Source: Diphasiastrum complanatum
Taxonomy: Eukaryota; Streptophyta; Lycopodiopsida; Lycopodiales; Lycopodiaceae
DNA: 64,000 bases
NCBI GenBank assembly: GCA_029204225.1
Contig: CM055097.1
Coordinates: 28,691,192 to 28,755,191 of the forward strand
Direction of reading: 5' to 3'
The notes under the pieces are model-generated. The model was not told the DNA's origin. It made no database searches and saw only the letters and a list, made by a program, of their open reading frames with translations. A program made the translations under genes and the position numbers. How positions within the stretch are numbered: the stretch's first letter is position 1; each line of letters opens with the position of its first letter. Shown here one piece after another: positions 1 to 11,130 of this stretch.

Positions 1-175
1 GAACTCAAGTATCACTATGTTTAAAGCAAAGTTCTCGACAAAGAGGTCAGATTGTAGTATTGTCAAACAAAAGATATGACAACAAATATTTTTACTAAAG
101 CATTAAGCTTGGATGCACATAGAAAGTTTTGTGCAGAACTAAGTTTAAAGGTCAAGTCATTTATGGATTCATATT
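1..175 (+). pseudogene. Ty1/copia polyprotein C-terminus (RNase H end), fragment
   Basis: This is the last part of a copia-type Pol polyprotein. In the frame that ends at the TAA before position 176, the residues TNIFTKALSLDAHRKF match the motif that closes copia RNase H (usual form: D-I-x-T-K-A-L). The part before it is frame-disrupted and contains stops. The window edge cuts the element, so its length is unknown. A polypurine tract and LTR start follow directly, as expected for a copia 3' end. Identification is from family knowledge of the motif; the reading is clear but short. Confidence 0.75.
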
Positions 176-1000
176 AAGAGAGAGTGTTGGATTATTCTCC
201 TACTAACTGACTAATTGACATTTTAATCTTCGTCCAACTTTTATCCAGATCTGCAGACACAATCTGCATAACTACTTGGAAATAGTTTACAGTGTCAACA
301 TTTTTGGGATTTTCTCTCACTTTAGCTCTTTTGCAAAATGCCAGATGCCTCAAATGTTAAGGAAATGACGCTGGTGAAGACCTTCTCATTTTTTGCATTT
401 TTTGCAAGACAATTTATAGTTCGTCTTAAAAGGCTACAAACTTGCTCTAACCACTTAGCAAGTAAATTTTTGGGAGACTATCTGGATGGATGCCAGCACA
501 TCACAACCAACTGGATGACGCATTTGATGACCTAATTAGTTGTCCTACAAATGGACGCTGCCGCATTTGCTTAGTATAAATAGCTGTTCATATTTCTACG
601 CTTGTGTGTGTTGTTCTTACAACATTGATGCGATCAAGAAATCAACAAGTATTGAATAGTTAGCTCTCTCTCTCAAGCCTATGAGCTTGGACACTCTTGA
701 GAATTCTAGCTCACTTCTTTAGAGTTGATTAGAAATTGCTATTGCGCTTACTGCTTATCAATAGTTGCATTTAATTTGTACTTTTATTTAGTAGCTCAAA
801 GATAGCCTAGAGTATGCGGCTTTGATCCACAAACTATTGTACTCATTTACATATGTTTCATTTTCATACTGAATCAATACTATCTTCTTATTGCGTTCAA
901 GATCGTCTCAGAATGTTTTCGTTTCAGTGGTTTTTTGTGACTGATTATTTGTCTGATCATTTAATGCTTAGAAGTTTGGCTACGTAATCACTGTAGTACT
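176..1000 (+). mobile_element. Polypurine tract and start of a copia 3' LTR
   Basis: A purine run (aagagagag, 176-184) is followed by TGTTGG at 185, the usual copia LTR start. A TATA-type box (tataaatag, 575-583) lies inside, as expected for an LTR promoter. The right end of the LTR could not be fixed because no primer binding site or second copy is visible nearby, so the end given is approximate. Confidence 0.55.
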
Positions 1001-1204
1001 AATGATTTCAAAGCTAGTTACTATAAGATTGAACGTGATTTCTATCTTTATTGATTTGTTTAAGATTGATAGGCGTAGTCATGCACAGAGAAAGAAGAAG
1101 ATAGTTTATTCTGCTGCGCACGATAAGTTTTCTTTCTTGTCGTTCAAATTCTTTTTATTCGATTCTTTTTTACCTATCTTTTACACACCTCTTTTCAACA
1201 TGCA

Positions 1205-1585
1205 AAAGAGTGAAGAGTGAAGGCTTTGAACAATGAGTCACTTGCATTGATGAGAGCATTAAGGAAGGAGAGCTTGTTCAAGTTATTCTTAATGGCTAGC
1301 ATTGTACAAAGTCTTGCTATTCAAAAGACTTTGCCAAGTTTGATTGACCTTCAAGAGATCTTGATCAATGAAGAATATAGGCTTCAAGCAAGAGGTGGAT
1401 CTTAATCAACATCTCAAGTTGGAGAAGAGGCTATGTTCATCAAGGGCAAATTCAACGGCAAAAGCAAAAGTTAGTGGTCTAAAGGGCAAGATCAAGGGGA
1501 AGCTTCTTCTAATGGCAAAAAGAAGGATAGATCAAAGCTCAAGTGCTTCTATTGTGGCATCAAAGGACACTATTCTGGTTATGTG
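1205..1585 (+). pseudogene. Copia gag fragment with truncated zinc knuckle
   Basis: Frame-shifted remains of a copia Gag. One frame gives IVQSLAIQKTLPSLIDLQE, very like the corresponding part of copia element A (7.4 kb) in this window. Another frame near 1535-1580 gives KCFYCGIKGHYSGY, a CCHC zinc knuckle whose last Cys is missing because the homology stops there. Several frame changes and stops make it non-functional. It may belong to the same insertion as the LTR to its left, but the connection is not proven. Confidence 0.65.
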
Positions 1586-2548
1586 GTTTTACACATATAT
1601 TGTGGTGTTGCGGATTTGCGATGTTGCGGTTTGCGATTTAACGATTCAATTACGATTGTGGTTCAATGAGTATGTTGCGATTTTGTGAGGTTACGATTTT
1701 GATTAGTTATGGTTCCGTACATGGGGTAACACTGGAATTTCATTCCGTTCGGTCCATAATCGACTGCGACCTAGCGGTTCAACGGAACCATTACTACGGG
1801 TTATAGTGTGGCTGATTACGAGTTTGGGTTAACGTTTTTGCAGTTTGGATAATTACATATACATAGGAAAGAAAAGGTTTCATAATTTCTGGAAGTCTTT
1901 TAAATCATTTGGATTGCAAAAGGATCAAATCCTAAAAAATCCCATAATCTTAAAAAGGAAGAGAGAGAGCAATCTACAGAGAAAAAAAAGTACCGAAAAG
2001 CTTTTTGAATTCTTAAGCCTTCAAAAATTTGGAGCTTTTTCCTTGAACTAAAAAAAACTTCAAGTTTATTTTTCAAAACATAGAGTAAGTGATTCATAAT
2101 GTAAAGGTGACATTCTTGTAGTGACCGAAGAATGATCAAAGCTGACTGTCAAACAATCCAACAGATCTTTATGACATCCCTAACAAAAGGATGATTAACC
2201 TCATTTGTGTTTATTCACAAACTCTGATAAGCAGTTCTCAAGGAAGAAAAGAGAACAGTCATTTCTCCATCAAAAACTGGTCATTATCATTTGTATACCA
2301 AGAAGCAATGTACTTGGACAGCAATGATCAATCCACAAGGTGTGATATTAAGATAGTGATAATCAACTAGAGTAAGGTGACTCTCAGATAGCGATGGCCA
2401 ATCAAATTGGAGTGGCTCCCAGACATCGAATGGTTAGCCAGAATAGAGCTTCCATAATAATGCGATGGAGTGACCCGCATGACTGTACTATAGTTTTCTT
2501 GAATAGATACTAGATTTTTGAAACATAAATGCAATGGATCTCTGCTAC
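1586..2548. other. Stretch without recognisable gene
   Basis: Rich in A and T, with repeated short words of the type ttgcgattt between 1605 and 1700. Small ORFs here show no family motif and are probably random. Confidence 0.5.
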
Positions 2549-2663
2549 AAAATGCGCTCAGGTCTCTTCAGAAAATGTGCTCAGGTTTTTTTTGAAAATG
2601 CGCTTAGGTCTCTTTTGAAAATGCACTCAGGTCTCTTTTGGAAATGCGCTTAGGTCTCTCTTC
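2549..2663. repeat. Minisatellite, five 23-bp units
   Basis: Five head-to-tail units of exactly 23 bp start at 2549, 2572, 2595, 2618 and 2641. Each carries a core like aaatgcgcttaggtctc. The units differ from each other by a few substitutions but keep the period without indels. There are no spacers between units, so this is not a CRISPR array. No gene encloses it. Confidence 0.9.
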
Positions 2664-3076
2664 TGAATCATTTCTCTAATCTTCCTTCTACTGGGCCATT
2701 TGAAGTGCCATTTTTATAGGCGCGCTTCAAGACGAGTGATAAGAATTCCAGATCAACTGAAGTGTTTGAGATTTAGGAGTAGTCTTTGATAGAAGTGCAT
2801 GCAAACTTTTAGTCCAAGAGAAAAAAGGCTCACTTTCTAGTGTGTGAGGTGGGTTAGATTAGGTGAAGGTAGGTGGCTTAAGGTTTTTTTTAGGTTTGGC
2901 CTTTCATCTTAATTGTTATTGTCCCAAGTGCAAAACGTTCTAGGGTAGAGAGTTATATGCCCATCTTGTCTTGCATAATTTTCGTCAATTCCTAGGCTCT
3001 GTTTTTAGAGGTTGCCCATCCTCAGTCATAGTGGAATGTGACACAAAGGATGATCAGTCCTTCGATTTCTTCTTCA

Positions 3077-3140
3077 ATTCTTTATAGACTCGATTGAGCC
3101 TTCTTTATAGACTCAATTGAGCCTTCTTTATAGACTTTGT
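3077..3140. repeat. Short tandem repeat, 23-bp unit, about 2.7 copies
   Basis: The word ttctttatagactcaattga recurs at a 23-bp step (about 3078, 3101 and 3124, the third partial). The unit is unrelated to the 23-bp minisatellite at 2.55 kb. Confidence 0.85.
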
Positions 3141-3513
3141 AAAAATCCTTCTTGGTCACTATCTTTAAGTTTAGAAAGCTTCTAGTTTTGATTCTTGCTC
3201 TTCGGGCACTTTCTCGAGTGCCTGCACATACCCTTAAATGAAAGGTTAGTCCTTAAGCTCAGTGGGCTTCTTGTTCTTATTTTTTTGTGATTCTTTAGGT
3301 ACATTTGTGAGTACCTGCACATCCTTTCAAAGAAAAGTCAGTGTTCATAATACCATCAAATATAGTTTTCTTAGTTCTACCGATATTAATGCCTGTTTCT
3401 CAATTCATAAACTCATGCAATATTCCAAAAGAATATAATTTCATATTATCAAAGTCTATAAGGAGTTTAAAGCTGGGAAAGTCTTTATTTCTTTGCTTGC
3501 AATCCTAATGCAG

Positions 3514-4874
3514 TCATAACAATCCAGGCTCAAATCTCGTCCTAATAGCACTTTGAAGTTCTATTGAGCGTGTTGCTACCAAGACCCATGAGTCGTTCAT
3601 TCTGATGTACACGGATGTTTTGACTCTAAATCCGTCATTATCAACTTCAATGGCTAGATCCCCAGCCCTTACAATTCCAATGGTGGTGTCTAATGATATC
3701 AATTCTAGTGAAGCCCATCCAATTATTCTGACTACGGGGCAATACCTCCTTGGATTTGAGGTGTAGGCCATATACTAGTTGACTGGCTCTCTGAGATGTC
3801 AAGCTCTCAGTATAACTAACACTCCTCAATCAATAATCATTCACATAAACCTCTATGCATGTGTGGGCTTCTAACATTTCTAGAAGAGGATCAGAACACA
3901 GACATCCCTAGTCCTACCATAATCTAGCAGTGGTAATATGCAGGGCTCTGGAGTTGCTAGGATCTCTGCTAATCTAGCAGCACCAAAGATGGACACAATC
4001 CGTTGTTGGTACATTATTTTCAGGCCTGTAAGGACGATGATATATAGATAAGGTGTAGCAGTGTACGGAATATTAGGACCTATGGGAGGGCTTGGACGAA
4101 ACATTCTCGATGCTTATTGTCATTAGGTAGTGAATCATGGCTGCATTATATGACCCTTTCCCAAAGTATTCGTTAAGTACACCCCTTCCATCTAAATAGT
4201 CATGGGAGCTGTTCAAGTGTAGCATGCAATTCTCCAACCATCTTGGTTTGTAGATGGCTGACAGTGAATAGTCAAGAACCGTGTGTTCCAACAGGTTATC
4301 TTGACTATTGTGGTTGCAACAACGCTGGTCAATCAAAATTTGGAGCTTTGAGACTCTGCCCATATCAGCTCTTGAGCAGGAGTAGACTTAACCAGTAATC
4401 CATCGTTCTCATAATCAAAGTACCATTCTCCAGAAGCTCTTATGTACCTGGGTGATCAATACTCTCGAAAATAGGATATTCAACAGTACTAACATTATTA
4501 GAGTATATGAGATGCCTTTAGCTACATATCTCTCCATGAACACATTGAAATCTACCACACTCTCCATCTTTGATATGTGTTGGCTCTACGACAGTGATTT
4601 TGAAAGATCAACTCAAGAAATTCTCAAACACAACGATCAGTTCCACGATCCTTTTGGCTCTCATGAAAGGAAAGTTGGTCACCATCACCCTCAACAAATT
4701 ACGTAAAAAAGGAATATCACCATCACACCTCTGCAAGGCTACGCGATAAAACAAACATGAAAGCATAATGATATGAAAAAACAGAGCTGGTTCTCGATCT
4801 GGTTCTGTTTGCATGAGGCTGGCCATGCATGTATATCCATCAACGGATGACGGCCCAACCTTTCGATTTTTCAT
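3514..4874 (-). pseudogene. Degenerate - strand coding region, candidate endogenous viral element
   Basis: A chain of partly overlapping - strand reading frames runs from 4874 to 3514: 4874-4608, about 4572-4430 (no start), about 4445-4335, 4363-4073, 4104-3880 and 3829/3771-3514. Each looks protein-like (mixed hydrophobic blocks, Tyr/Trp/Arg-rich, few low-complexity runs), and the frame changes where one segment stops. This is the signature of one former gene of about 450 codons broken by at least four frameshifts. I cannot name the family with a diagnostic motif. The composition and the internal helix-rich hydrophobic segments suggest a viral capsid or nucleocapsid type protein (partitivirus coat-like or rhabdovirus N-like relics are known in plants), but this is inference. 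It is non-functional as it stands. Confidence 0.4.
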
Positions 4875-5900
4875 TTCATCCTACCCTTTGACCATTCAAC
4901 ATTTCATTTTCAAGGGTTCATTTAGACTTTTTGGCTTTGTGCCATGTGGACTCTTAAATGGCATTGAAGAGTGTGGATAGGGCCACATGGGCACCCACGA
5001 CCAAAGTACATGGCCCATGTGGGTCAATGTTCTCATCCAATAGAAATGTCCCATTTGTCAACATGAGTCAAGGTCTTATGCCCGGTATTTCACATTTTGT
5101 CGGCATCCTCTTAAATTCAGACGGTCTTTGACATTTTTCTAGTCCTTCTTGATAATTGATTTTTGGGGGGCCCTTATGCATTTAGGTACTTCCTTAAGTA
5201 TGAAGGTTTTGCCCATTTTGGTCCTGTGGCCCATTGTCCTAGTGTGATATTTGATACTTGTAGTGTCCAATTTTCTGGTGATGGTATTTCTCATTCGGCT
5301 TTTAATTGACGTTTTTGGTCCAAGAAGATCGGTTGGAGAAGAATGTTGGTCTTTATCGAAAATTCTTGACATTTTCCAAATATCCAGGTGCTCAAAAATA
5401 ATGGCCAGTCTATGATTTCCACATAGGTTGGATGAAAGAAGAACCTGAAAAAAAATCTCAAACATCATATTATATTGATATAATATTCGGTTACATTGGC
5501 AATCCACCAAAAATTTGGTAAGATCATGGATCAAAACAGAAATTACATAACCATTTCTAAAGCTGATTTACTTATCAAGCCTCTCGGTAGTCCATTTTGA
5601 GGGGACTGGGACCCCTTCGACTATGGCTATACGGGCCAAAAATTTTGCCGGTCACACTAAGTAGCATATTTGATGAAATAACATGTCATTTCTTCTCTAG
5701 TTTAGCCCAATTTATCATGTCAAAAATCGGCTCACACATGTCTAGGCAGTTTTATGAGTTGACATGCAGTACATGCAATATCCATGCATGCAGTTACACA
5801 TGTGGATTCTTAGTAGTTGAGTTAACTGAGTTAAGTGGACTTTCCATGCCACTCCACTGTAGGAATTCGAGTCTCTTTGATTTAGGGAAATCTTGGCATG
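4875..5900. other. Stretch without recognisable gene
   Basis: No conserved domain could be read on either strand. A 131-codon - strand ORF (5534-5139) is Lys/His/Ile-rich, shows no motif and is probably chance. The left part of the copia A LTR may begin within this stretch but has no clear edge. Confidence 0.4.
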
Positions 5901-5904
5901 TTTT

Positions 5905-6209
5905 GCCATATTGTGAATAATGAGATTTTGGTGTTTTGGACTCATTTTCTCTCTACCCGAGTGTTCTAGCATTGGTTTTCTCTCTCTACCCAAGAGCAGC
6001 CTGTTTTTTCCATACTAGGCACTTAGAATTATTTCTGACATTCATTCCTCATAGTAAGAAGTTAGATTTTTTAGTCAGATGTATGCCATTGTGCTCTTGC
6101 CATAGATTTTTCAAGTGTTCTATTCTCTGATCAATCTTGTGCAATCACAACACCTCAGTAAGATCCTGTAAGGTGTGTGGTGAAGTTCACACATGCTAAA
6201 AACTTCACA
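5905..6209 (+). mobile_element. LTR (family A), 3' part, 5' LTR of copia element A
   Basis: It ends in CA at 6209 directly before the primer binding site. It shares landmark words with the LTR ending at 42325 (ctctctacccgag, ctctctctacccaaga, gtgctcttgcc, tgtgcaatcac, cacatggtatcagagc), so both belong to one LTR family, called A here. The two copies cannot be aligned further left, so the 5' edge of this LTR is not set. Confidence 0.7.
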
Positions 6210-6221
6210 TGGTATCAGAGC
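6210..6221 (+). other. Primer binding site (initiator Met-tRNA type), copia A
   Basis: TGGTATCAGAGC directly follows the LTR end. This is the standard plant copia primer binding site, complementary to the 3' part of initiator methionine tRNA, where minus-strand cDNA synthesis starts. Confidence 0.9.
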
Positions 6222-6985
6222 TTCATGCTTTGAAGAGGTGAGGGTGTATATATCAAAACAACAGTGCTTTTGCTTGCAGAAACTCGGATTTGGGAGAGGG
6301 ATCCAAACTCGCTGAGAAACAAGCCATCTATGGATCATAAGTGGATCAAAACTAGCCTGATCTACTTCAGCAGAGCCCTACATGGACAGAGAGCTCACAC
6401 GTGTGAAATCAGCCCTCATTGATTGAGTGCTACTTCTCAAGGATTGATCCAAATTTGATGTTCTATAGCTTGTTGGATAGGTATTGAAGAGTAGAATGTG
6501 TTGCTCAAGTTTCTAAATCAATTTGATTTGTTTTTAGAAGGGTTTTAGGCAATCAGAGAGTTTGAGAGAGTACTCAACTCGTGGGATATGCCAAAGCAAG
6601 CACACATCAGTTCTCTTCACCAATTTCATCAATTTTCTCTGTCAATCAAGTATAATTGGATAGAAGTGAGTATTCTGAGGTCTTAGACTTCTCATTTCAC
6701 ATGAATTACTGTGTTTGAGTTGAAAGTAAGGTCCTAGAGAGTTTTTCAGTTCCTTGAAACTCGTGGGAGAGATAGACTTCTTACTTGCATGTGCTTCATT
6801 TCAGTGATTGAAGCAAGATCCAAATTCAAGATAGATTGATTTACTGTGTTGAGAGTTTGTTCTCACAATTTGCTGCTAGATTTCATAGGTTGGATCAACA
6901 TCATCAGTGTTAGATCCTAGGTTGAGATAGCAAGCAACATCTTTCAACTACATCTTTGTCATTACTAGAATTTCTCATAGAGAAG

Positions 6986-7600
6986 ATGTCTTCATCTGGT
7001 TCACATTTCTTGGAGCGCGGTGAGAGATTAACATCTTCCAATTATTCAATGTGGAAGATTGGAATGGAATCATTATTGATTCTACATGATGTAATGGACA
7101 TTGTGAGTGGAGCTGAAGAGGAACCTACAGCTCCTAATGAAGCTGCAACATTTCACAAAAGAACCAGAATTGCCCTTCATTGTAACCAATGAAGTGTTAA
7201 GAGAGATAAGTACATGCACCACTGCCAAGGAAGCTTGGGATACTCTACAAGCAATCTATGAAATCAAGAATACTTATAGATTTCTTACACTTAGAAACCA
7301 AATCTTTCTAAGTTATCAGAGAGTAGATGAGAGTGCTTCATCATATGTAATGAGAGTAAAGGATCTTCATCAAGAGTTATTGGAGATGCTCTTAAGAACA
7401 CTGAACTTGTTCAAGTAGTCCTAAATGGACTTAGAGATGAGTATGACAATATTGTACAGACTTATGCTGTCAGGGAGGATCTTCCATCCTTGGAGACATT
7501 GCAAGGTGTTCTCATTGCTGAAGAAAGCAGGCAAGAGAACAAGATGTTGAGGATCAACAAACTTTCATTAAAAGGACTTCACTGGACACCTCTGCAGCCT
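6986..7600 (+). pseudogene. Copia A Gag, N-terminal part, frame-shifted
   Basis: Gag starts at MSSSGSHFLERGERLTSSNY (6986), preceded by a 760-nt leader after the primer binding site. The conserved copia Gag core follows: NYSMWKIGMESLL, then TAKEAWDTLQAIY in a second frame, then ELVQVVLNGLRDEYD and VREDLPSLETLQ in a third. Two frameshifts (near 7130-7190 and 7400) break it. The reading is lost about 7562, where an insertion interrupts the gene, and resumes about 9556 with the zinc knuckle. Gag would form the virus-like particle of the element; this copy cannot. Confidence 0.85.
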
Positions 7601-9555
7601 ATCTGGGCCACGTCATCCAGTTCCCCAATGACTCACTGATAGACCCATACAAATCCACCATCAAGTGTTTAGGCCTACAACCATTAATTATGACCATGTA
7701 CACATAAGGGCCCCAATTCCCTTGTAGTCATTATTAACTTACGGGTTGTTGGTCTGCTGGTCTCTAGCGTGGACACGCTACCCGAGTCCAGTCATGGGAA
7801 ATCAAACCAAAATTGAACAATCTTGAGCAATCCTCCTAAGCTATACTAGCAAAATTCGTTTCCCACAATTTTGAATTAGTGATTCACATGTAGCTAACCA
7901 TCAACATTCATTAAAGAGATTTGTCCTAGATTTACAAAGCTGAATATGATTGTTCAGATATAAAAGCAGTCATTCAAAACTGAGTAAGCTAATCTGAATG
8001 CATGATGAGTAGGATGTTCCACCTCACATGAGCAAATGCAAGCATCCATCCACGATCCAGAAGGCTCATGCGATCAGCTGAGAATCCCAACTCTAGGACC
8101 TCACCATATGCACCATCAACAAAGCAGGGTTTAAACCATCCATCCTTAGACTCTTTGAATGTACAACAGTGAGGGGAATTCGAGCATAATCCTGAGATGG
8201 CACCTCAAAATGATTGCATGAGTATCAGCTAGACATATCCAACGGCCATGTGTCCTGAACTTCTGTGCCACCTCCATAATCTTTTCTGCATATTATCTCT
8301 GAAGGATGAGACTCATCAGCACTTGCAGTTGTCTGTAACCTGTTCTTTACAAAGGTTTCTTCATGCTTGTTTGCTCCAGACCTCTGTACATATGATACAT
8401 CTGATCCATAGATTTGCAGTTGATGAAGAAAGCATGACCTTTTGAGGCTTAAGTCAATGTCAAGTGTTGCATCAGGGAGCTGAATTCAAAAATGTGAAAA
8501 CCCTAATCATCAGACTCTTCCATTTTCAAGTAACAAACCACAAGAATAAAGAGAACCATGGGAAGTCATTCAAAGCAGATGCCAAACAGTGAACATAAAC
8601 TTCCAGATTTTGATGAAAGTTTAAGAGTTGTAGAAAAGCTTCTCATTCTTCAAATAAACTGCACCAACCATAGAATTTCATTTAAGAGAAGAAAACAATC
8701 ACTCAAGTACACTCATAGCAAAAGAACATTGGAGATAAAGAGGTGTTTTTGAACCTACCGTAGGTGAGGAGACCTCAATTCTGAGAACTGTTGAGTTGAA
8801 GTCACTATTGGCCCCAGGAGTTACAATGCATGTAGAATTTGGAAGAGGAACAATCCAAAATGAGCTTGATAGCCTTTCGCCTATCTTCTGCATAGAAAAA
8901 AAATCATAAAAAGGAGGTCTATTTCAGTTGGGAAGAGCATGCAACAACTTAAAGCAACAAATTGTTTTAACTGAGATCATTGTCAAAATTGTGTGCCTTG
9001 TCCCATCTTATACTCCTATTACTACCCTCTTTACTCCATAAATCTAGCTCTGAACTAATCTTTCTGGTGCCTAGCTAGGCAAAATCCTCATGCCAATTAT
9101 AGCACTAAAACAAAAACACTTTTGTGTCCTTGACCTCTTCTCCAGCGTTTTGGATTCTTTTGCCTAAAAATATAGCCACAGAAAGTTTTGAAGATATGCC
9201 CATGCAAATGGCTTCTAGAATTTATGATACTAATATGCTAGCTTTTATGAAAGTTAGATATTGTGGAGGTTTTCTTTTTTCAGATTTGCTTTCATATTAT
9301 AGACCCTATGACACATTGACTATAAGTGCAGTAGGCAAAGTAGACACGAGAATTTGACATCTTCAAAAGCCAAAATGACACGGAAGCAGACTAAAATCAA
9401 GCTAAGCTTTTTAATTCCTTCTCAAGGAGCCAAACAATAGCATATTTTTGAGGAAACAAGCTAAGCTTTTTAATTCCTTGTCAAGGAACCAAACAATAGC
9501 ATATTTCTGAGAAAATCAAGCTAAGCTTTTTAATTCCTCCTAAAGGAACCAAACA
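7562..9555. mobile_element. 2-kb insertion inside copia A gag carrying captured gene exons
   Basis: Copia Gag homology stops near 7562 and resumes near 9556, so about 2 kb is foreign. The insert contains - strand exons of a prolyl oligopeptidase gene (8023-8887) and, at its right edge, a 60-bp tandem repeat. Terminal inverted repeats and a target duplication were not found by eye, so the vehicle (DNA transposon, Helitron or recombination product) is not known. Confidence 0.6.
8023..8887 (-). pseudogene. Prolyl oligopeptidase family gene fragment (two exons with intron)
   Basis: Serine peptidase of the S9 (prolyl oligopeptidase) family, of the type of Arabidopsis At1g69020; such enzymes cut peptides after Pro or basic residues. 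Two - strand exons are visible. Exon at 8887-8759 has a pyrimidine-rich acceptor ending in ctatgcag and a GT donor, and reads SSFWIVPLPNSTC, VTPGANSDF and VLRIEVSSP, matching the propeller-to-peptidase border. The exon at 8479-8023 (acceptor gaattcag, donor GT at 8022) includes YSCNHFEVPSQD, IPLTVVHSK, GAYGEVLELGFS and ADRMSLLDRGWML, the start of the alpha/beta hydrolase domain. A TGA (8227-8225) and a frameshift near 8115 disable it. The active-site Ser, Asp and His region is absent. The retained intron shows it was copied from genomic DNA, not mRNA. Confidence 0.85.
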
Positions 9556-9558
9556 ATA
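9398..9558. repeat. Tandem repeat, 59-60 bp unit, about 2.7 copies
   Basis: Units begin with caagctaagctttttaattc at 9398, 9457 and 9517, each followed by aaggaNccaaacaata. The third unit is cut at the point where copia Gag homology resumes, so the array marks the right edge of the 2-kb insertion. Confidence 0.9.
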
Positions 9559-10868
9559 TGACAAAGCACTCTTCATCAGAGACAAGTCAAGAGGCAAGGG
9601 CAAAGGACAACACTTCAAGAAGGACAAAGCCAAAGAAGGTGGTGAGGATCAGTCCTCACAAGCTGCAACATCCAGTGGCAAGAAGAAGCTGTCAAAGATC
9701 AAGTGTTTTTTCTGTGGCAAGAAAGGACACTATGCATCAAACTGTTTCAAGAAGAAGAACCAATCTAAGCAAGCTAACCTTACTAATGAGGATGAGTGTG
9801 AGGGTGTTGAGAGTGAAAGAGATGATTCATTAATGATGTCTACTTTTTCATCTTTTCCTTTCAAGAATGAAGAAGTCTGGTGAATAAATAGTGGGGCTAG
9901 TTCATGTCTAGTTCTAGAAACTCTTTCACTAGTCTCATGCCATATCTAGGTGCAAAAAGATCAATCTATACTGCTAATGACGTAGAGTGTAGAATTGAAG
10001 GAATAGGTAGTTTCCACTGCATGCATCATCATCAAAGTCATTTTGCTTGCATGATGTACTTTATGTATCTAGACTAAGTAAAAATCTCATTAGTGTAGGA
10101 CAGTTGTTTGATAGTGGATTGGATGTCAAGTTTCAAGTTGACAAGTGTATAATCTAAAGAGAAAATGAAGTTATTGCTAGAGGATCTTGAATTGGTAAGT
10201 TGTACAAACTAGATTCTAGGGAGAGTGCTAACATTTCAGATATTGCTTATGAGACCAAGGTTCTTCAGGAGGATCTGTGGCATAAGAGATTGGGACATCC
10301 CAATTTCAAAGCCATGCAATCTATGGTCAAGGAAGGAAAAGCTGTTGAACTACTAGAGACATTGTCAAAGGAGCTTCTACCTTGTGAAGCTTGTGTTTTG
10401 ACAAGATCACACAGAAGGCCTTTTCCTAGATCAAGCATCAAAACAAAGCAACCATTTGAACTCGTGCACTCTGATGTTCATTTCTCATCAACTAAGAGCA
10501 AAGGAGGAGCAAATTGCTTTGTTGCCTTTGTAGATGATTATACAAGATATTCTTGGATCTATATGATGTCTTCTAAAGCCATGGTTTATGATGATTTTCT
10601 TACTTTCAAAGCTTATGTAGAAAAGCAGTTTTCTTTCAAGTTGAAAGCTTTAAGAACTGACAATGGAGGAGAATACACCTCCAATAAGTTTAAAGACTTT
10701 TTTGAGAGAGAGGGAATTCAAAGAGAGTTTTCTTGTTCATATACTCCTCAGCAAAATGGAGTTGCTGAGAGAAAAAATAGAGCTTTGTGTGAATGTGCAA
10801 AAGCCATTAGGCTAGATGTCTTCGTCTCATATTCAAGTACGAAGCTAGATGATTTAACACTGATATGA
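9556..10868 (+). pseudogene. Copia A zinc knuckle, protease remnant and integrase
   Basis: Continuation of element A. The Gag zinc knuckle KCFFCGKKGHYASNCF (CX2CX4HX4C) is intact near 9700-9750. The protease active site reads INSGASS after an in-frame TGA (9881-9883); the usual Asp of D-S-G-A is Asn, so it is dead twice over. The integrase frame 10200-10868 is open for 222 codons. It holds the HHCC finger (WHKRLGHPN with H28 and H33; CEAC with C62 and C65) and the DDE core (D92 in HSDV, D154 in TDNGG, E190 in NGVAERKNR). Homology stops about 10820, so the integrase C-terminus, RT, RNase H and 3' LTR are missing. Confidence 0.9.
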
Positions 10869-11130
10869 ATGGTATTCTCACATAATATTGCAATACGATT
10901 CATGTACACATAAGATTTTTTTAGAAATGCTAAAAATGATTGTTTGCAATTATATGTTCATGAAGAACTTACATTTCTTGCCTTATTAAGCTAACATGGA
11001 TTAGTTTACGATACTAAAGACAAGGTCTGGATTTATAAAACTAAAAGCGGCTATTGAAGGTGGGCTATATTCTTGGTTAGGGTCTGATTGAAGTGGGCTT
11101 GTTTGGCATGGATTTGCCCAAGCTGCAAGG
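10869..11130. other. Non-coding flank after truncated copia A
   Basis: No gene or known element was recognised between the integrase break and the dispersed repeat. Confidence 0.4.

Noticed and set aside
2549-2663. Possible CRISPR-like array
   Set aside because: Units are contiguous without unique spacers and the DNA is plant nuclear; it is a minisatellite.
5139-5534. 131-codon - strand ORF
   Set aside because: No motif, no splice context and a chance-like composition (Lys, Ile, His, Thr); not supported as a gene.
7700-8020. Further prolyl oligopeptidase exon downstream of 8023
   Set aside because: No continuation of the peptidase domain could be read below 8023 on the - strand; the remainder is probably intron or vehicle sequence.
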